A program made the translations under genes and the position numbers. From the NCBI GenBank assembly GCA_030586765.1, contig JAUQZZ010000029.1, positions 1-15,290 of the forward strand: 15,290 bases of DNA, given 5' to 3'. Position 1 is the first letter of the stretch; each line of letters starts with the position of its first letter. The notes under the pieces are model-generated. The model was not told where the DNA came from. It searched no databases and saw only the letters and a list, made by a program, of their open reading frames with translations. Positions 13,830 to 15,290 of this stretch are shown one piece after another. This DNA is from Candidatus Brocadiales bacterium (lineage in GTDB: Bacteria > Planctomycetota > Brocadiia > Brocadiales > Bathyanammoxibiaceae).

Positions 13830-15290
13830 TCTTTACTCCTTCTAGTGGGAGTTCGATGGTGAAGGTGGTTCCCACACCCACTTTGCTTTCCACCTCAATC
13901 CTTCCGTTGTGTTTCTGGATTATGCCGTAGCTGACGCTGAGTCCTAGTCCTGTACCTTGACCAACAGGTTTGGTGGTAAAAAATGGGGTAAAAAGTTTCT
14001 TTATATTCTCCTCTGATATGCCCTTCCCACTATCCTTTATAGAGATTAAGGCCTTCTTGTCCTTTATAGAGGTCTTTATCCAGAGGTCTCCCTTTCCCTC
14101 AATGGCCTGGGAGGCATTGGCCAGGAGGTTCATAAAGACCTGGTTTAGCTGGCTGGCAAAGCAGGGTATCTTGGGCAGGGGGCCGTAGTCCTTGTGTACG
14201 GCTATACGGTTTTTGTAGTAGGAGGTGAGGATATCCAGGGTGCTGTCTAGACCTTCGTGGATATCGGCCTTCTTGTATTCCGCCTCATCCAGCCTGGAGA
14301 AGTTTCTCAGAGAGGTGACGATGTTTTTTGTCCTTTCTGCACCGTTGCGGCAGCTCTTGATTAACTTGTCCAGGTCCTGGAGGATAAAGTTCAGGTCTGC
14401 ATTCTGCACTATCTCATCTACCTGCTTTCTTTCCTCTGGGCTTAGGAAGTTCAGGTTTGTGAAGGTAGTAATGAGATTTTTCATTTCCTGGACGTAGCCT
14501 TCCAGATGGTCCATGTTTCCGTAAATGAAGCTTATGGGGTTATTCAGTTCATGGGCTATCCCAGCCACCAGTTGGCCCAGGGAGGCCATCTTTTCTGACT
14601 GAACCAGTTGGGCCTGGGTCTGCTGGAGGTCTACGTAAGCCTTCTTGAGTTGCTCGGTCCTTTGTTCTACCAGCTTTTCCAGATTGACGTTCATATCGGC
14701 GAGTTTTCTGGCATAGTCATCCTTTTCTTCCAGGGTATTTTTGAGGTTTGTCGTGAGGGAGTTAAACTCCTTGGCCAGGCGCCCTATCTCGTCCCTGGCG
14801 GGTATATTCACCTTGTGGTTCAGGTTTCCTTCGTCGATGATTTTTATGTCTTTAATGAATTTTCTTACAGGTCTTGTCAGGATGCTGGAGGTCATAAAGC
14901 TCAGGGGCAGGGAGAGGAGGATTACTGTACCCCCGGCAAAAAGTCCTATCTTTATCATGGTCACGGCTGCCCCTGTCAGGAGGGCGTGGGCGTAACCTAT
15001 CTGGATGCTGCCATGTTGAACCCCTTCCTCGAAGAGGGGGATGTGTATCTCATCCACCCAGGTCTTTGAGACGGGGTTAAAGTATTTTCTGAGGGTGTAA
15101 ATCTCTGAGGAGTAGATGTCCTTGGTCTTTTTCTTCTCCATGAAGAAACGCTCGCTATTTTCACTCTTAGTAATTATGTTCCCCTGGGGGTCCTGAACCG
15201 TGGCGTAGAGGACGTTCTTCATCCCTGCCAGGTTATTGATGAAGCTGGAGAGGACTGGATAATTTTTGGTCTTCATCAAGGGGAGGAGTT
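13816..15290 (-). CDS. Membrane sensor histidine kinase with HAMP domain, 5' end beyond window
   Basis: The frame is still open at base 15290. A TTG and an ATG near 15279-15274 have no ribosome-binding site (CTCCTCCCC precedes them) and would leave the sensor without its first membrane helix, so the gene is treated as partial. Counting from that TTG: sensor remainder 1-100 (VLYATVQDPQGNIITK suggests a Cache-like fold), TM about 103-131, HAMP 132-184, coiled coil 185-235, H-box with phospho-His243 (AGIAHELNNPISF), N-box Asn384/Asn388 (NLLANASQAI), G1 DSGKGI (416-421), F/G2 box FTPFFTTKPVGQGTGLGLSV. All catalytic parts are intact. It overlaps the response regulator-cyclase gene by 14 bases, so the two are a cognate pair. 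The ligand is unknown. Confidence 0.94.
   Translation of the reverse strand, partial: LLPLMKTKNYPVLSSFINNLAGMKNVLYATVQDPQGNIITKSENSERFFMEKKKTKDIYSSEIYTLRKYFNPVSKTWVDEIHIPLFEEGVQHGSIQIGYAHALLTGAAVTMIKIGLFAGGTVILLSLPLSFMTSSILTRPVRKFIKDIKIIDEGNLNHKVNIPARDEIGRLAKEFNSLTTNLKNTLEEKDDYARKLADMNVNLEKLVEQRTEQLKKAYVDLQQTQAQLVQSEKMASLGQLVAGIAHELNNPISFIYGNMDHLEGYVQEMKNLITTFTNLNFLSPEERKQVDEIVQNADLNFILQDLDKLIKSCRNGAERTKNIVTSLRNFSRLDEAEYKKADIHEGLDSTLDILTSYYKNRIAVHKDYGPLPKIPCFASQLNQVFMNLLANASQAIEGKGDLWIKTSIKDKKALISIKDSGKGISEENIKKLFTPFFTTKPVGQGTGLGLSVSYGIIQKHNGRIEVESKVGVGTTFTIELPLEGVKNEKT

Noticed and set aside
15274..15279. TTG or ATG as the true start of the histidine kinase
   Set aside because: No Shine-Dalgarno, frame open to the window end, and the first membrane helix of a periplasmic sensor would be missing.

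Overview
The window (15,290 bp, close to half GC) is gene-dense bacterial chromosome. The LPS genes (Kdo pathway and Lpt transport) and a YidC with a large periplasmic domain show a diderm, Gram-negative bacterium. Intact class III adenylate cyclase, geranylgeranyl-reductase-like and CobA-HemD fusion genes, with frequent AGG and ATA codons, would fit a Planctomycetota-type or similar deep-branching anaerobic lineage. That taxonomic guess is weak and no marker here settles it. I see no phage, IS, CRISPR or tRNA.

Layout. (1) 1-1348, minus: the 5' two thirds of yidC, cut by the window edge, behind a good sigma-70-type promoter and an approximately 100-nt leader that can fold. (2) 1383-2983, minus: M50 site-2-type protease, scpA (coupled by ATGA) and a 57-aa Trm112-like zinc ribbon, from a promoter so close to the protease ATG that the mRNA should be almost leaderless. 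(3) 3032-8472, plus: a divergent promoter drives kdsD-kdsC-lptC-like and a secreted GDPD-like/HEAT protein, tightly packed. The lptC-like protein is about three times normal length and appears to carry several OstA/LptA jellyroll modules. The GDPD-like domain has lost its catalytic histidines. (4) 8473-8698: intergenic region full of short palindromes. (5) 8699-10207, plus: cobA-hemD fusion for tetrapyrrole synthesis. (6) 10197-15290, minus: a signalling operon read from the right edge: membrane histidine kinase (5' end missing), response regulator fused to adenylate cyclase, FAD-dependent geranylgeranyl-reductase-like enzyme, then two tandem cyclic-nucleotide-binding proteins separated by a hairpin-rich spacer.

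How they work together. Region 3 makes and exports Kdo-lipid A: KdsD and KdsC supply Kdo and the LptC-like protein would bridge the periplasm. Region 6 reads as a complete relay: an extracytoplasmic signal reaches the kinase, phosphorylates the REC domain, controls the fused cyclase, and cAMP is read by two small CNB proteins with no DNA-binding domain. The flavoenzyme inside the same operon is either the target or a co-regulated product. This relay is the best candidate for an undescribed system here.
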